64,000 nucleotides of DNA from the NCBI RefSeq assembly GCF_023115355.1, contig NZ_CP096020.1, positions 372,001-436,000 of the forward strand, given 5' to 3'. Position numbers and translations under genes: made by a program. Source of the DNA: Halocatena salina (GTDB lineage: Archaea; Halobacteriota; Halobacteria; Halobacteriales; Haloarculaceae). The notes beneath the pieces were generated by a model. That model saw only the letters and a list, made by a program, of their open reading frames with translations, was not told the origin of the DNA and made no database searches. Below are positions 17,680 to 26,763 of this stretch, in pieces (position 1 is the first letter of the stretch; each line of letters starts with the position of its first letter).

Positions 17680-18599
17680 TGATGGGAGACCGTGAAGATA
17701 CGGAACGAAACCTAATCCAGCAGTACGCGCGACGGGCCATCGAGCGCCCAGAGTCGGCCTACCGCGTGCTCCTGTACGTCGTGATCGCGTTCTTCCTGCT
17801 CGCGTCTCTGTTTCCGTTTTACTGGCTGCTCGTGATCGCCCTGACACCGAACCGATCGATCGTGGATATGGGGCTGCTTCCGAAGGGCTTTCAGCCGTGG
17901 GTATTCGTCGAAGTGTTCGAGACGATCCCCTTCCACATCTACATGCTGAACAGCGTTATTATCGCCACGCTGACAACGATCGTTGTGCTGTTCGTCGGCA
18001 GCATTGCCGGCTACGTCTTCGGTCGATACGACTTCCCGGGACGCACGCCGTTGTTGCTGGTCGTACTCGTGGTCTCGTATTTCCCCGGTGTGGCGTTTCT
18101 GATTCCGCTTTTCCAACTGTTCACCGCGAACATCGAGTTCCTCGGCGTACAATCGCCGATGCTGTACAACACCCCGTGGAGTATCGTCATGCCGCTCAGT
18201 GCGCTCACGATGCCGCTGATCATCTTTCTGCTGTCGACGTTCTACGCCCAGATCCCGGAGGGGCTCGAAGACGCTGCACGAATCGAAGGCTCGACACGGC
18301 TCGGCGCGCTCGTTCGGATCATCATCCCGCTGTCGGCTCCCGGATTCGCCACCGCAGGAATCCTTTCATTCATCATCGTTTACAACGAGTTCTTCTTCTC
18401 GTATCTGATGGTGAGCGGGACGGCCACTGGAGGGGCACCGATTCTACACGGTATCTTCCAGTTCCAAGGGAGCCAACAGGTGGCCTACGATCTGATGGCG
18501 GCGGCGAGCATCATCGGCGTGATCCCAATGGCAGTACTCGTAATGTTCGCTCAGGACCACATCGTCAGTGGTCTCACACAGGGAGCACTCAAGGAGTAG
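17679..18599 (+). CDS. Sugar ABC transporter permease (MalG/UgpE type)
   Basis: 306 residues from the ATG that overlaps the upstream stop by one base. A longer upstream frame would run back through the preceding permease and encodes an arginine-rich stretch, so it was not used. There are six membrane spans, the first at about 24-47, and the EAA loop is EDAARIEGSTRLGALVRIII. It pairs with the preceding permease as the second channel half. Confidence 0.92.
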   Translation: MMGDREDTERNLIQQYARRAIERPESAYRVLLYVVIAFFLLASLFPFYWLLVIALTPNRSIVDMGLLPKGFQPWVFVEVFETIPFHIYMLNSVIIATLTTIVVLFVGSIAGYVFGRYDFPGRTPLLLVVLVVSYFPGVAFLIPLFQLFTANIEFLGVQSPMLYNTPWSIVMPLSALTMPLIIFLLSTFYAQIPEGLEDAARIEGSTRLGALVRIIIPLSAPGFATAGILSFIIVYNEFFFSYLMVSGTATGGAPILHGIFQFQGSQQVAYDLMAAASIIGVIPMAVLVMFAQDHIVSGLTQGALKE

Positions 18600-18670
18600 T
18601 TCCACCTGCCGCCACATACTTCCGAATCAGTAACAGTTATTGGATATCGCCGTCTCGACCGATCGTAGTC

Positions 18671-19756
18671 ATGACGTATCGAATCATTCAGGTGGGGACT
18701 GGAGGACAGGGTGCACACTGGTGTTCGACGTATCTACCCGAGAACGTCGAGGACGGGCTGATCGACGTCGTTGCCGCGGTCGATGTGGATTCAGAACAAC
18801 ACGAGAACGCGATCGAGCACCTCGGACTGGACCCAGACCAGTGTTACACCGATGTAGCGACCGCTTTCGAGGCAGTCGAGGCCGACGCCTGCACGATCGT
18901 GATCCCTCCGTGGCTCCACGAAGACGTCGTCGACGCGGCCATCGAACACGACCTTCACATCCTGAGCGAGAAACCGATCGCCGACTCGCTCGAGGCGTCC
19001 GTTCGGATCGCTAAGAAAGTGTCTCGAGCCGGGTTGAAGATGGGTGTCACGATGAGCCACCGGTTCGACAGGGATAAAACATCGTTCAGAAGACAACTAC
19101 GGCGCGATACCGCTGGACAGCTCGATTACCTCGTCGGTCGATTCACGTGCAACGCTCGTTCCTACGGAACGTGGGGCGCGTTTCGCCACGAAATGGAGGA
19201 CGTTCTCATGATCGAAGGAGCGGTCCACCAGCTCGATTTTATCGCTGACATGGCCGGCAGCCAGTGTAAAACGGTGTATGCAGACACGTGGTGTCCCGAA
19301 TGGGCTGAATACGAGGGTGACGTCCAAGCACTGGTACAGCTCCGATTCGAGAACGGAACACGAGCGACGTGGGAAGGCGCGAAGGCAAACGCCGTCACAC
19401 TCAACGGATGGAACAGCGATTACCTTCGTGCAGAGTGCCGGAACGAAACCCTCGTTCTCGACGATCGGGAGCTGGTTCGATATCCGTACGATCCTGAACA
19501 AGAGGGTGTCGTCGGTGGACGGACGACGGCGGGCACACCGGTGGCTCTCGACGAACAGGACAAATGGGACAACACGTGGCTCATCGAACAGTTCGTAGAC
19601 TGGCTGGACGGCGGCGAGCCGATGGCAACGAACGTTCGAGACAACCTCCAGTCGATGGCGTTGATAGCAGCCGCGATGAAAAGCAACCGAACCGGAACAC
19701 CGGTCGACGTGCAGTCGTTGCTTGCAGAGACACGTCGATCGATCACGATCGAGTGA
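18671..19756 (+). CDS. Gfo/Idh/MocA-family NAD(P)-dependent oxidoreductase
   Basis: 361 residues from ATG 18671; the frame is open further upstream, but that part lies over the permease and is not protein-like. The N-terminal Rossmann fold has RIIQVGTGGQG, then IPPWLHEDVV and the conserved EKP motif (LSEKPIAD, residues 100-102) that contacts cofactor and substrate. The C-terminal alpha/beta domain has MIEGAVHQLDFIADMAG. Such enzymes oxidise or reduce sugars and sugar derivatives. It sits 71 bases after the ABC operon on the same strand, so it probably acts on an imported sugar. Confidence 0.9.
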   Translation: MTYRIIQVGTGGQGAHWCSTYLPENVEDGLIDVVAAVDVDSEQHENAIEHLGLDPDQCYTDVATAFEAVEADACTIVIPPWLHEDVVDAAIEHDLHILSEKPIADSLEASVRIAKKVSRAGLKMGVTMSHRFDRDKTSFRRQLRRDTAGQLDYLVGRFTCNARSYGTWGAFRHEMEDVLMIEGAVHQLDFIADMAGSQCKTVYADTWCPEWAEYEGDVQALVQLRFENGTRATWEGAKANAVTLNGWNSDYLRAECRNETLVLDDRELVRYPYDPEQEGVVGGRTTAGTPVALDEQDKWDNTWLIEQFVDWLDGGEPMATNVRDNLQSMALIAAAMKSNRTGTPVDVQSLLAETRRSITIE

Positions 19757-19925
19757 ATACGACTGCCGAGTTGAAAGCGACAGGAGTCGATATATTTCGA
19801 TAGAGATCCATCTCACCTTCTCGATTTCAGGCACGGGACGTAAATCGACAGTGGTTTATATCGGTGGTGTCCGGTTCACTTCCGCCGTAACCAGCGGATT
19901 TTCTCCTCGTAGAAAGATAGCGCGC

Positions 19926-20519
19926 TCACCAATCGTCGTCGTGGACGTAAGGGTAGCTCCAGATCGTGACCTGCAACACGACCGATTTGAACCACGCGTG
20001 GTACATCGCATCAACCGCTGCCTCGCCGTGGTCGCCGGTAGCGAGGAAGTCCCGAATCGTCGCCGTGATCGGATAGATGAACGCGATGACGTACCGGAGA
20101 TCGATGTTCGGGACGGAATCGACGTCGTCAGTCCGGTTTTTCCCCGATCGGTGGTGGCGATGGCCAATCTCGAACTGGTAGGCGAGCCACGCCTCGTCGT
20201 ACGGTGTATCACACGTATCCCGGATCCACTGACCGAACCGGCTGCGAACCCGTTCGAGATACTCCTCGTCCGGTTCGCCGGTCGTAGTATCAGTGAAAAA
20301 GTGGAGGAGAAACTCGTGATCACCGATGAACTCATACCAGAGATCGAGAATCTCCTCGATCTGGGGTTCGAGCACCGTACCGGCTTCCCGCAGGTGTTCC
20401 TCGTCGTCCTCGGTGAACATGATGGACTGTTTGAGCCGATCGAACTCCTCCATCCCGATGGGCGGCTCAGGAATCGATTCTTCGCCGAGCGTGTACCCTG
20501 GTATCGATCGATCACTCAT
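19926..20519 (-). CDS. Protoglobin (heme-binding globin)
   Basis: 197 residues. The sequence closely resembles Methanosarcina acetivorans protoglobin along its whole length: IPGYTLGEE at the start, FTEDDEEHLREAG, DLWYEFIG (distal W61/Y62), FEIGHRHHRSGKN with the likely proximal heme ligand H122, SVPNIDLRYVIAFIYPITAT, and WSYPYVHDDDW at the end. Single-domain protoglobins bind O2, CO and NO, and their role in cells is not settled. There is no signalling domain attached, so it is not a globin-coupled sensor. It stands alone on the minus strand with a likely TATA element about 40 bases upstream. Confidence 0.93.
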   Translation of the reverse strand: MSDRSIPGYTLGEESIPEPPIGMEEFDRLKQSIMFTEDDEEHLREAGTVLEPQIEEILDLWYEFIGDHEFLLHFFTDTTTGEPDEEYLERVRSRFGQWIRDTCDTPYDEAWLAYQFEIGHRHHRSGKNRTDDVDSVPNIDLRYVIAFIYPITATIRDFLATGDHGEAAVDAMYHAWFKSVVLQVTIWSYPYVHDDDW

Positions 20520-21039
20520 TCTACAACACCTACCTTGAGCTATGGTGGATCAGAACTATAAAATCAAGTAGCCATTTTGAGATCACTATATACGAACGCC
20601 GAACGAGATACATTCGTTCGAATCGGGCCGCTTACTGTCGTCGATAGTGATCAGATATCTAACTATGATAGAAAAATTATATTTATGGGGATAGTTTCGA
20701 TTGGTAAAACGAAGAGGGCTAGCTGTGAGTAGCCTTCGTGGCAGTAGTTCGATAGCGAAAAGCGAACCGATAATCGACAACACGACCCTCGATAGAGATA
20801 GAAATCGTTATTACCGGCGCGTGAAACATCCCAAAACACATGGAACTGGATCTCGGTCGAAACGTCGTTCAAACCAATAATGTCAGATTAAATTTATTAT
20901 ATGATATATTTTGATAATCAGAACTTATTTGATATCACATGTGTATGTCGGTGTCGATGGTTCGTACCCCTACTGCTCGGGCACTCCGGTTCACAAACGC
21001 TTACCCCGCTCGGACGGCAAGATAACAAATACGATAGCA
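20520..21039. other. Divergent intergenic region between protoglobin and mre11
   Basis: About 520 bases, AT-rich, with no supported gene. An element reading GATTTTATAGTT on the minus strand at about 20555-20566 may serve the protoglobin gene. A 24-codon ORF from 20841 ends in AT-rich DNA and looks like chance. The palindrome TGATATCA occurs near 20931. Confidence 0.5.
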
Positions 21040-22215
21040 ATGACGACCCTCCTTCACGTTAGCGATACTCACCTCGGAAACCGTCAATACGGGAATGAGA
21101 TACGAGCGGATGACATGGCGGCAGCGTTCGAGCAGTCCATCGATATCGCCGTGAACGAAGGCGTCGATGCTGTCATTCACACCGGCGATCTGTTCGACAG
21201 CCGGATGCCATCTCTTCCAGAGGTTACCCGCTGTGTGCAAACGCTTCGGAAACTCGAAGAGGCAAACATCCCCTTCTACGGCATCGTTGGAAACCACGAT
21301 CGGAAGATGGACGAGCAGTGGCTCGATCTCATTCACGAGACGGGGACTGCTCACCGGTTGTCGAGAACCCCGACGATGGTCGATGACGTCGCGCTCTATG
21401 GGATCGACGCCGTTACGAGTCCATCGTGGCACTCCACAGACTTCACTCTGGAGCCACCGGAAGCGTCGGATACGTTCACACTCCTCTGCATGCATCAGCT
21501 CCTCACTCCACCAATTCCGGGGCCCGAGGACGTTATCGCCGACCATCCGACGACAGAAGTGCTCGAACGCGTCGGGATCGATATCGATGCGCTCGCGCTC
21601 GGTGATTACCACAAGCCGGTCGAGACCACCATCGCCGGCGTTCCAGTCTGGTATGCTGGCTCGACCGAGCGGTGTAGTATCGACGAAACGGAACCGCGGA
21701 GCGTCAGTCTCCTAGAGATCCAGGATGGAACGCTCCGCCGGCATAGACACGAACTCGACACCCGTGAATTCGTATCGCTCTCGATCGAGTTCAGCGACGG
21801 TGATGTCCATGGTCGCGTCGCGTCGGCACTCGATCAGTACGATCTCGATAACACCGTCACGCACACTACCCTCCATGGGGTGCGCACCGCTGTGACGTCG
21901 AGCGACGTGTACAGCGCAGTCATGGATCGAGGCGCAGCAGTGTGTAAGGTCAAAGACGACCGGGGACGACGGGAGATCGAACTGAACGAGAAACCGAACG
22001 GAAGCGTCCGAGAGCCGGATGCGATCATCGAGGAACAGCTAGCGGATGAAGAGCTGAGTGACACCGCCCTTGCGATCGACGAGCGGGTTCGGGGGGATCC
22101 ATCGTTGCCGAACGCCAAAAGCGACGTGGCCGACGAGATCGAAGACGACATCGAACGAGCACGAGCGAACGCGTTTGCGGACACCGAACAGACGGAGGGA
22201 TCGAATGAAAATTAA
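21040..22215 (+). CDS. mre11: DNA double-strand break repair nuclease Mre11
   Basis: 391 residues from ATG 21040; the upstream extension of the frame is not conserved-looking. The calcineurin-type phosphoesterase motifs are in order: HVSDTHLG (D9, H11), HTGDLFDS (D50), GNHD (N85-D87), then a late CMHQ and ALGDYHKP. These bind two metal ions for 3'-5' exonuclease and endonuclease action on broken DNA ends. The C-terminal acidic part (about 300-391) should hold the Rad50-binding region. It is the first gene of a four-gene operon and overlaps rad50 by 11 bases. Confidence 0.95.
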   Translation: MTTLLHVSDTHLGNRQYGNEIRADDMAAAFEQSIDIAVNEGVDAVIHTGDLFDSRMPSLPEVTRCVQTLRKLEEANIPFYGIVGNHDRKMDEQWLDLIHETGTAHRLSRTPTMVDDVALYGIDAVTSPSWHSTDFTLEPPEASDTFTLLCMHQLLTPPIPGPEDVIADHPTTEVLERVGIDIDALALGDYHKPVETTIAGVPVWYAGSTERCSIDETEPRSVSLLEIQDGTLRRHRHELDTREFVSLSIEFSDGDVHGRVASALDQYDLDNTVTHTTLHGVRTAVTSSDVYSAVMDRGAAVCKVKDDRGRREIELNEKPNGSVREPDAIIEEQLADEELSDTALAIDERVRGDPSLPNAKSDVADEIEDDIERARANAFADTEQTEGSNEN

Positions 22216-25200
22216 AGAACTGACGCTTCAGAACGTCCGGAGCTACAAGAATCAGACCGTAACGTTTCCAGAGGGAACGATCCTGATTCATGGCGCAAAC
22301 GGCGTCGGAAAGACGTCACTACTGGTTGGTATCTTTGGGGGGTTGTTTCTCTCAGACATCACGACTGCTGGTGAGCAAAGCTTCACCCTTGACGATCTCA
22401 TTCGTCGCGGAGAAGACAAAGCCCACGTCGAGTTGACCTTCGAACTGGACGGAACTGACTACACCGTCGAGTGGACGTTTTACGCCACGAGTACGGGACC
22501 GAGCGCGACGGTAACGTCGCCGGCGTTTGCCGAACCGATCAGTCAGGTTAGTAACGTCAAAGCGAAGATGCGAGAGCTCCTCGGGATGGATGAGGACGAT
22601 TTCTCTGCGAGCGTCTACGTTCGACAGGGTGAGATCAACCGCCTCATCGACGCGGACACACGAACTGAACTCATCGATAGTTTGCTCGATCTTGACGCCA
22701 TCGACGCCTACATCTCGAAGATGGAAGGCGCAAAGCGCGGGGCAAAGCGCGTTCGACGGGCCAACGAAACGGCGCGTGAGAACGCAGAGAAAAAACGCGA
22801 ACGAGAGTACGAGCGAGACGAAGCGCAGTTCGAGGCGGAGATCCAGCAGTTGACCGAGGAGATACAGGAGGTCAAAGCGGACAAAGCGGAGATCAAGGCG
22901 TACATCGAAAAGCTCGAACAGCACCGGACGACCCTCGATGGACAGATCGACGCTTACGAAACGACGCGAAAGAAAATAGAGACGAAAGAAGAGCAGCTCT
23001 CCGAGGCCGCAGCGTCGCGCACCACGACAGAGCGCAAGCGCCACGACGCGCGAGAGGAGATCGAGACCGCACAGGCGGCGATCACAGACATAGAGGCGAA
23101 GATCGCCAGTCTGAACGAATCGGTTGAGCACGACCTGAGCACCGAAAAAGCCGCGCGGCGCGCTGTCGAGGCGGTTCAAGACGATTATACTACGGCACAC
23201 CAGCAACGAACGAAACGCGAGGCAGCGTTACAGAACGCACGAGACGCGCTTGAGGATCTCGAACAACGTCATTCGGAGAAAGAGGATACGGCAGCATCGG
23301 TAGAGACCGCCCTCGAAGAACGACGCGAAGCACTCGAAGCAAAGCGAACAGAGCTAGCCAAAGCCCAAGGGACGCTCAATCAACGCATTGAGGAACGAAA
23401 CCGAAAAGCGGGCGCGTTCCTACCCGATGCGGGCGATGACGAGATCACCGATCGGGATAGGATCGACACCCGTATCGAGCAGCTCGATGAGAAACGCGAG
23501 CAAACGGAAAAGGAACTCACTCGGATTCGGACGAAGCTCGATGGAAAAACGAGCGAGCGAGAACGGATACGGGCCGCTATTGAGGAACAAGAACGCGAGC
23601 TAGAGTCCGCTCACGAGACCCTAGAGGAGCGCCGGAGTGAACTGGAAGCTCTCACGGAGGCTGTCACCACAGCGGAATCGGAGTTCCAGGATCGTGTGCA
23701 CGAACTCGATCAGACCAGCAGAGCGCTCGGCATCGATATTTCACCCGACTCCTTAGCCACGGTCCGTGACGAACGGATCCCTGCCAAACGGTCGACGTTG
23801 ACGAGCGAAATCGAGTCCATCAACGAGGAGATCGCCCGTCTCGACGCCCGAAAGGAACAGATCGAGTCGGAACTCGAAACGCTTCGAACGCTCGACGACC
23901 ACGAGACATGTCCGACGTGTGGACAGCCGATCAAAGACGCACACGTCGACGAGGAGATCGAACGACAACGAGAAGAGCTGGCCACGACAACGGACACGCT
24001 CTCCGAGCGACGCGCGGCTAAGGCCGACCGACAGGACGAACGCGACGACGTGGATGCCCTGTTGAAAGGGGTTCACGACGCGATTGCCTACCGAGCAGAC
24101 GTCCTCACACCGCGTCGGAACGAGCGCGAGGAGAAACGTACGCAGATCGAAGCGGCTCAGGCGGACATCGATTCGCTCTCAACCGAGCTCGGCGAGCGAC
24201 AGAACGCCGTTCGGGAACTCGAAGCCGACATCAAAACACTCGAACGGGACGCAGCCGAACGGGAAGAGCTGATCGAATCCCACCAAGCGGCCATCGAGGA
24301 GGGAAACGTGGTTCGTGCGGCATTCGAAGCGGTCGAACGCCACCGAGAAACCGTAGAAACGCTTCGAGACGCAGTTACGGAGATCGAAACGATGGTCGAA
24401 GAGTACGAGACGGACCTCGAAGAAATCCGGACGGACATCGAAGCGGTAGAATCACAGATCCAGTCCCAACGACAGACGGTTACGGAGTGTAAGAAAGCGG
24501 TGCAAACCGCTGAAAAACAGGTCGAACGGGTCGAAAAGGAGAAATCTGTCGTCGAGCAAGCAGTCGAACGGTACGAGGCGATCGGTGAACACCGCAGCGA
24601 GATCGATCGGCTGAAACAGACGATCGCCCACTGTGAAGAGAAAATCGAGAGCCTAAATCAGCGCCTCAGTACGCTCAAACGGGAAAAAGAGGAGTTCGAG
24701 GTGGAACTCGGCGAAACAGACATCGACACTCTCCGCGAGAACCGCCAGAAGGTGACAGAACGGATCGAGGAGCGAGAAGCGACGGTAACACAGCACGAAT
24801 CGAAGATACAGTCTCTCCGAGAAAAGCGGACCTCCCGTGAGAAAGATCTAGAAAGCCTTCGCGGGCTGAAAGATGATATCGACCGCTACGAGCGCTACCA
24901 CCGGTGGGCGGACGCAACCGTCGGGGAGATCGATACGATGCTGGCCGTCTATCGCCGTTCGAAATCGAAGCTACGCGAGCAGTATCTCAGTTATCTGCGC
25001 GAATACACGAACGACATCTTCGATGAAGTGTACAAAAACAGCAGCTACCAGCAAGTAGTCATCCGGGAGATCGAAACCAGCGGTGGTTTTGAATACGATC
25101 TGAAACTTCTGCGTGATGACCAACAACTGGAGGATCCGAGCAACGCGAGCGGTGGCGAACGGGCGATCGTCAACCTCGCGCTTCGAGCCGGAATTTATCG

Positions 25201-25480
25201 TCTCATTGCGGAGCTGAAAGGAGACGACCGAGGGACGCTTCCGCCGTTCATTCTCGACGAACCGACGACGTTCCTCGATGAGGGGCACGTCAGCCAACTC
25301 GAAGAGATGTTAGACACGATCAAAAGCTGGGACGTTCCCCAAATCATCGTCGTCAGCCACGACAAACGTCTCATCCACGGTGCGGACAACGAATGTCGCA
25401 TCACCATTGATGAGGAAACCAACACCAGCCAGATCGAGATGCGGTCCGCTGGTGATACGACGGCGGTGGGTGATGATTGA
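22205..25480 (+). CDS. rad50: DNA double-strand break repair ATPase Rad50
   Basis: 1091 residues from ATG 22205 (MKIKELTLQNVRSYKNQ); a start further upstream would lie inside mre11. Walker A GANGVGKTS is at 34-42. Two long coiled coils (about 180-560 and 585-900) flank the zinc hook CPTC (C569, C572), through which two Rad50 molecules join. The signature ASGGER is at about 980 and Walker B FILDEP near 1015. The length and the central hook match archaeal Rad50. It acts with Mre11 to tether and process DNA ends. The stop overlaps the nurA start by one base. Confidence 0.97.
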   Translation: MKIKELTLQNVRSYKNQTVTFPEGTILIHGANGVGKTSLLVGIFGGLFLSDITTAGEQSFTLDDLIRRGEDKAHVELTFELDGTDYTVEWTFYATSTGPSATVTSPAFAEPISQVSNVKAKMRELLGMDEDDFSASVYVRQGEINRLIDADTRTELIDSLLDLDAIDAYISKMEGAKRGAKRVRRANETARENAEKKREREYERDEAQFEAEIQQLTEEIQEVKADKAEIKAYIEKLEQHRTTLDGQIDAYETTRKKIETKEEQLSEAAASRTTTERKRHDAREEIETAQAAITDIEAKIASLNESVEHDLSTEKAARRAVEAVQDDYTTAHQQRTKREAALQNARDALEDLEQRHSEKEDTAASVETALEERREALEAKRTELAKAQGTLNQRIEERNRKAGAFLPDAGDDEITDRDRIDTRIEQLDEKREQTEKELTRIRTKLDGKTSERERIRAAIEEQERELESAHETLEERRSELEALTEAVTTAESEFQDRVHELDQTSRALGIDISPDSLATVRDERIPAKRSTLTSEIESINEEIARLDARKEQIESELETLRTLDDHETCPTCGQPIKDAHVDEEIERQREELATTTDTLSERRAAKADRQDERDDVDALLKGVHDAIAYRADVLTPRRNEREEKRTQIEAAQADIDSLSTELGERQNAVRELEADIKTLERDAAEREELIESHQAAIEEGNVVRAAFEAVERHRETVETLRDAVTEIETMVEEYETDLEEIRTDIEAVESQIQSQRQTVTECKKAVQTAEKQVERVEKEKSVVEQAVERYEAIGEHRSEIDRLKQTIAHCEEKIESLNQRLSTLKREKEEFEVELGETDIDTLRENRQKVTERIEEREATVTQHESKIQSLREKRTSREKDLESLRGLKDDIDRYERYHRWADATVGEIDTMLAVYRRSKSKLREQYLSYLREYTNDIFDEVYKNSSYQQVVIREIETSGGFEYDLKLLRDDQQLEDPSNASGGERAIVNLALRAGIYRLIAELKGDDRGTLPPFILDEPTTFLDEGHVSQLEEMLDTIKSWDVPQIIVVSHDKRLIHGADNECRITIDEETNTSQIEMRSAGDTTAVGDD

Positions 25481-26763
25481 TGGATCCGAGGGCTCTGTCG
25501 GTCGTTCGAGATCTGTTCGAGCATATCGACGCGAACGTCCCACGAGAACAGGACGAACAGGCTGAGTACGCACGGGAACTGTTCGACCACCTCGGCCAAC
25601 CGGGAGGGGCCATCGTCCCGTTAGGCGAGCCTCGGTATCAGAAAACCCGTCTCAGAGAGCTGGGGACGTGGAACGAAGACCCGTGGCCACAACCGACCTA
25701 CGGACTCGACGCGAGCACGACGCAGCCGATCGAGTTCAACAACGGATTGATCGTCGATACGGCGTATGCGAAACTCGGTGTCGCCGGTGCTGAAAGCGAT
25801 CGATCGATCGAAGCTGAGGGGACGATCAAAACCGTGGTGTATTTCACCGATAGCGACAGCACGCTTCACAGCACCGCCGTCTCCGACGGAAACGTCGATG
25901 GCGAGGTGATCCGGTTTCGGTTGCCCGATGTCGGACAGCTACGGGATCTCTCGAAAGCGGTCGCAACAGCTGCCCAACACCTCGCCGAAAGCGAACACCT
26001 CATCAGCAACCGGACTCAGATCGATGGCGTTTGTTTCATCGACGGAGCAGTGTATCCGCTCGGTGTCGTGTACTGGCTGCTACTCGAAGACAGTGGTCGA
26101 CCGACACCAGCGGAATCGTCAGAGCTTCCCCGGCGAATTCTTCGGAATTACGTCGACTTCATCGATGCACAGGTGACGGCGAATCTCCCGGTCGTCGGTG
26201 TCGTGAAAACATCGACCATCGACGAAATGTTGTCCGCCCTCGAAGAGAAGATCGCCAGAAACGACCTCACCGACGAGAACGGTGGTCGTCTCGACGTTCC
26301 GTGGACTCGCGACCACCAGTTCATGGGCGAGGTACTGCGAGATGACAGTCTCGATCACCTGACGTACACATCATGGTTCGTACAGGAAAACCTCATCCTC
26401 GAAAACCGGGCGGTCGATCTGCTCACCAGTGTCGACGGCGAGTTGTCACACGGGGATCCACGGGATTACCGTCGGGCCTTTTTCTACGTTCGACTGCCAA
26501 AAACCGGGGACGTGCTCCGCGTCGAATCGCCGTACCTGCTGGTTAGTGACGAGGACCGACGAACCGCGATCCGGTACAAAGTCCTCAAAGAGATCGCTAA
26601 AACACAGGACGTACCGGGTGCTATCGACCGTGCGGATCGCATCGCCACCATTACGAGGGAAAACCGCGAAACGATTCGAAACATGATTCGTTCGAGCGAA
26701 GCGTCCTTTGATCACAACTGGGACGGCCGCTGGAGCGACATCGAAGAGAGCACTAAACGATGA
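25480..26763 (+). CDS. nurA: NurA-family 5'-3' nuclease
   Basis: 427 residues from ATG 25480, which overlaps the rad50 stop (TGATG); a TTG lies one codon upstream. The NurA-domain signatures are YGLDAST (catalytic Asp D77), CFIDGAVYPLG (second Asp D188) and VVGVVKTS. The last 120 residues carry the RNase-H-like C-terminal part ending near FFYVRLP and LEIAK-like helices. NurA works with the HerA translocase to resect DNA ends after Mre11-Rad50. It shares the operon with all three partners and overlaps herA by four bases, which supports the call. Confidence 0.88.
   Translation: MDPRALSVVRDLFEHIDANVPREQDEQAEYARELFDHLGQPGGAIVPLGEPRYQKTRLRELGTWNEDPWPQPTYGLDASTTQPIEFNNGLIVDTAYAKLGVAGAESDRSIEAEGTIKTVVYFTDSDSTLHSTAVSDGNVDGEVIRFRLPDVGQLRDLSKAVATAAQHLAESEHLISNRTQIDGVCFIDGAVYPLGVVYWLLLEDSGRPTPAESSELPRRILRNYVDFIDAQVTANLPVVGVVKTSTIDEMLSALEEKIARNDLTDENGGRLDVPWTRDHQFMGEVLRDDSLDHLTYTSWFVQENLILENRAVDLLTSVDGELSHGDPRDYRRAFFYVRLPKTGDVLRVESPYLLVSDEDRRTAIRYKVLKEIAKTQDVPGAIDRADRIATITRENRETIRNMIRSSEASFDHNWDGRWSDIEESTKR

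Noticed and set aside
17897-18670. N-terminal extension of the Gfo/Idh/MocA gene across the permease
   Set aside because: Arg/His-rich translation of the permease in another frame; the protein-like part begins at ATG 18671.
20841-20915. 24-codon ORF starting MELDLGRN
   Set aside because: Too short, runs into AT-rich DNA, and no promoter or ribosome-site support.
20931-20938. TGATATCA palindrome upstream of mre11
   Set aside because: Single eight-base copy without the flanking bases of the GH97 repeats; likely chance in AT-rich DNA.
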